Below are positions 62,345 to 64,000 of a DNA stretch of 64,000 nt, in pieces. Source of the stretch: WACF01 sp040880205. Lineage in GTDB: Bacteria > Pseudomonadota > Gammaproteobacteria > Pseudomonadales > Cellvibrionaceae. Position 1 is the stretch's first letter; each line of letters starts with the position of its first letter. The DNA is taken from positions 7,316 to 71,315 of the forward strand of contig JBBDIU010000142.1 in the NCBI GenBank assembly GCA_040880205.1, in the 5' to 3' direction. The translations under genes and the position numbers were made by a program. Under the pieces are notes generated by a model. The model was not told the DNA's origin. It was given only the letters and a program-made list of their open reading frames with translations, and did not search any database.

Positions 62345-63832
62345 TCAGGTTGTTAAGGACCTGAGCAAGTTTTTGGCGTCCTCGCGTATGTCCGCGTCTT
62401 CTTCCTTCAATGTTTTTATTTTACGACAAGCGTGCAGTACCGTGGTGTGGTCACGACCCCCAAAAGCATCGCCAATTTCCGGCAAACTATGGTTGGTCAG
62501 TTCCTTGGCCAACGCCATGGCAACCTGACGCGGGCGCGCCACGGACCGGCTGCGCCGCTTGGAAAGCAGGTCACTGACTTTAATCTTGTAGTATTCCGCT
62601 ACCACGCGCTGAATGTTGTCAATGCTGACTTGCTTGTCTTGCAGCGCCAACAAATCCTTCAACGCTTCGCGCACCAAATCCACGTCGATTGCCCGACCCA
62701 TAAAATGCGCGTTGGCGATAACGCGTTTCAGGGCGCCCTCCAACTCCCGAATGTTGGAACGAATTCGCTGGGCAATAAAAAAGGCCGCGTCGTGAGGCAA
62801 ATCCATTTTGCTTTCCTCGGCCTTCTTTAACAAAATCGCCACCCGCGTTTCCAACTCGGGAGGCTCAACCGCCACTGTCAGGCCCCAGCCAAATCGCGAT
62901 TTAAGCCGTTCTTCCAGGCCATTAATTTCTTTGGGGTAACGATCACAGGTTAAAATGATTTGTTGGCCACCTTCGAGCAAGGCATTAAAGGTATGAAAAA
63001 ACTCTTCCTGGGAGCGATCTTTGCCGGCGAAGAATTGGATATCGTCAATCAGCAGCGCGTCCACGGATCGGTAATAACGCTTGAAATCATTCATTGCATT
63101 TAACTGCAGCGCTTTAATCATGTCCTGCACGAAACGCTCGGAGTGCAGATACACCACTTTGGCATGCGGATCTTTTTGCAACAACTCGTTGCCCACGGCA
63201 TGCATGAGATGGGTCTTACCCAAACCAACACCGCCGTATATAAATAGTGGGTTATAGGATCCGCCTGGATTCTCGGCCACCTGATGCGCCGCGGCCAAAC
63301 CCAGTTGATTGGACTTGCCTTCCACGAAACTGGTGAAGGTGAAGTTTTGGTTCAGATAGCTGCGATGCTGTAGCCCCCCTTCGACCTCCGCCCGCTGAAT
63401 ACTGGGTTTGACCACATTGCCGTTGCCGCGAAAAGGCTCCATCGTGCGCAGCGCACGCGGCATCGTTCGGGTCTGTGTTTGCGACAGGTTTTGTTCACCA
63501 GCCTGCAGCGCAGGCGAACCACCCGGAAGACTTTGGGCCATTTGAAAGGTCATGGCCTGACCATTGACCACGCCCAGCGCAACAGTCAACGGTTGGTCCG
63601 CACACTGTTCACTCACCAGCTCCCTAATGCGGTTCAGGAACTTTTCCGACACCCAATCCAAAATAAACCGATTGGGGGCCAACAAGCGTAATACTTCGCT
63701 CGCACCCGGATCTACCCGCAGCGGGCGAATCCAAGTATTAAATTGTTGCGATGGCAATTCATCCGCCAAGTGCGCAATGCACTTGTTCCAAATGGCTTCC
63801 GGCAAGTCAGGCTCCTCGCTTGCTGTCCTCAT
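62345..63832 (-). CDS. dnaA: Chromosomal replication initiator DnaA
   Basis: A 495-residue AAA+ initiator. Domain I (IWNKCIAHLADELPSQQFNTWIRPL), a Gln/Arg-rich linker, Walker A GGVGLGKTHLMHAVG, Walker B LLIDDIQFFAGKDRSQEEFFHTFN, and domain IV with the DnaA signature ARPRQVAMALAKELTNHSLPEIGDAFGGRDHTTVLHACRKI. The ATG at 63832 fits the family; an upstream open frame to 63940 does not. dnaA-dnaN-recF-gyrB in one direction marks the region near the origin. Confidence 0.97.
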   Translation of the reverse strand: MRTASEEPDLPEAIWNKCIAHLADELPSQQFNTWIRPLRVDPGASEVLRLLAPNRFILDWVSEKFLNRIRELVSEQCADQPLTVALGVVNGQAMTFQMAQSLPGGSPALQAGEQNLSQTQTRTMPRALRTMEPFRGNGNVVKPSIQRAEVEGGLQHRSYLNQNFTFTSFVEGKSNQLGLAAAHQVAENPGGSYNPLFIYGGVGLGKTHLMHAVGNELLQKDPHAKVVYLHSERFVQDMIKALQLNAMNDFKRYYRSVDALLIDDIQFFAGKDRSQEEFFHTFNALLEGGQQIILTCDRYPKEINGLEERLKSRFGWGLTVAVEPPELETRVAILLKKAEESKMDLPHDAAFFIAQRIRSNIRELEGALKRVIANAHFMGRAIDVDLVREALKDLLALQDKQVSIDNIQRVVAEYYKIKVSDLLSKRRSRSVARPRQVAMALAKELTNHSLPEIGDAFGGRDHTTVLHACRKIKTLKEEDADIREDAKNLLRSLTT

Positions 63833-64000
63833 AACGACTAACTTTCGAATAATAAATGTGTTTAACCCTGGGACGGTTACGCTTGTGAATCGCCGGCGGA
63901 CGAGCGCACTCAGCCTGGCGACGCCCTCGCCTGGTCTCATTGTCGAGGGAGCCTCTGAATAATACCAATACGTCTCTGCGTGACCTGAAGCGTTCAGATG

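Noticed and set aside
1..64000. CRISPR arrays, tRNA or rRNA genes, prophage or insertion sequences
   Set aside because: I found no direct-repeat/spacer pattern, no cloverleaf or rRNA-like stretch and no transposase or phage protein; the only recombinase is chromosomal XerC.

Overview
The window is about 64 kb of housekeeping-rich chromosome from a gammaproteobacterium. The gene order resembles the origin-proximal region of Pseudomonas and of marine relatives such as the Cellvibrionaceae, Marinimicrobium and Gilvimarinus. Supporting blocks are dnaA-dnaN-recF-gyrB at the right end, plsC-gmhB-glyS-glyQ, trkH-trkA-rsmB-fmt-def, dprA-tsaC-hemF-aroE, an aa3-type cox operon, znuABC/zur, polA-engB-cytochrome c4-dsbA, rep, comM-ubiK-amtB-glnK-sutA, and lptM-lysA-dapF-DUF484-xerC. 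The family-level placement is inferred from synteny and protein character. No rRNA, tRNA, CRISPR array, prophage or insertion sequence was recognised.

Layout. 1-6.0 kb: the 5' part of an HIT protein gene, a secreted DUF3089 hydrolase, then the lysine/peptidoglycan operon lptM-lysA-dapF-DUF484-xerC. 6.2-11.4 kb: sutA (RNA-polymerase-binding regulator) with a perfect CRP-type box upstream, a DUF523 protein, and a nitrogen module (torF porin, glnK, amtB, second glnK) with a strong sigma-54 promoter match. 11.1-18.3 kb: ubiK, comM, a cold-shock gene with a long leader, a DUF3313 protein, a glycosyltransferase, rep and a cytochrome c5. 18.5-25.3 kb: two DsbA proteins, cytochrome c4, engB, polA and a likely Spot 42/ErsA-type small RNA between engB and polA. 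25.0-28.3 kb: zinc uptake (znuA, zur, znuCB) with a Zur box. 28.3-36.0 kb: cytochrome c oxidase structural and assembly genes (coxB, coxA, ctaG, coxC, DUF2909, surf1, a CX3C membrane protein, cyoE/ctaB, sco) with no heme A synthase gene in the cluster. 36.6-46 kb: a conserved unknown protein, a large hairpin, yheV-prlC, gamma-carbonic anhydrase, aroE, hemF, tsaC-purE, dprA and a LysM protein. 46-52 kb: def-fmt-rsmB-trkA-trkH. 52-64 kb: an LpxL-type acyltransferase, glyQS, gmhB, plsC, then gyrB, recF, dnaN and dnaA on the minus strand.

The region mixes core information processing (replication, translation start and termination chemistry, tRNA and rRNA modification) with envelope, respiration and nutrient-sensing genes. 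The least-explained material lies between genes: a three-hairpin sRNA candidate with its own extracytoplasmic-sigma-type promoter, two families of 7-bp tandem repeats, a 114-bp hairpin with 31-bp arms, a REP-like palindrome cluster, and a palindromic operator in front of a small unknown gene.
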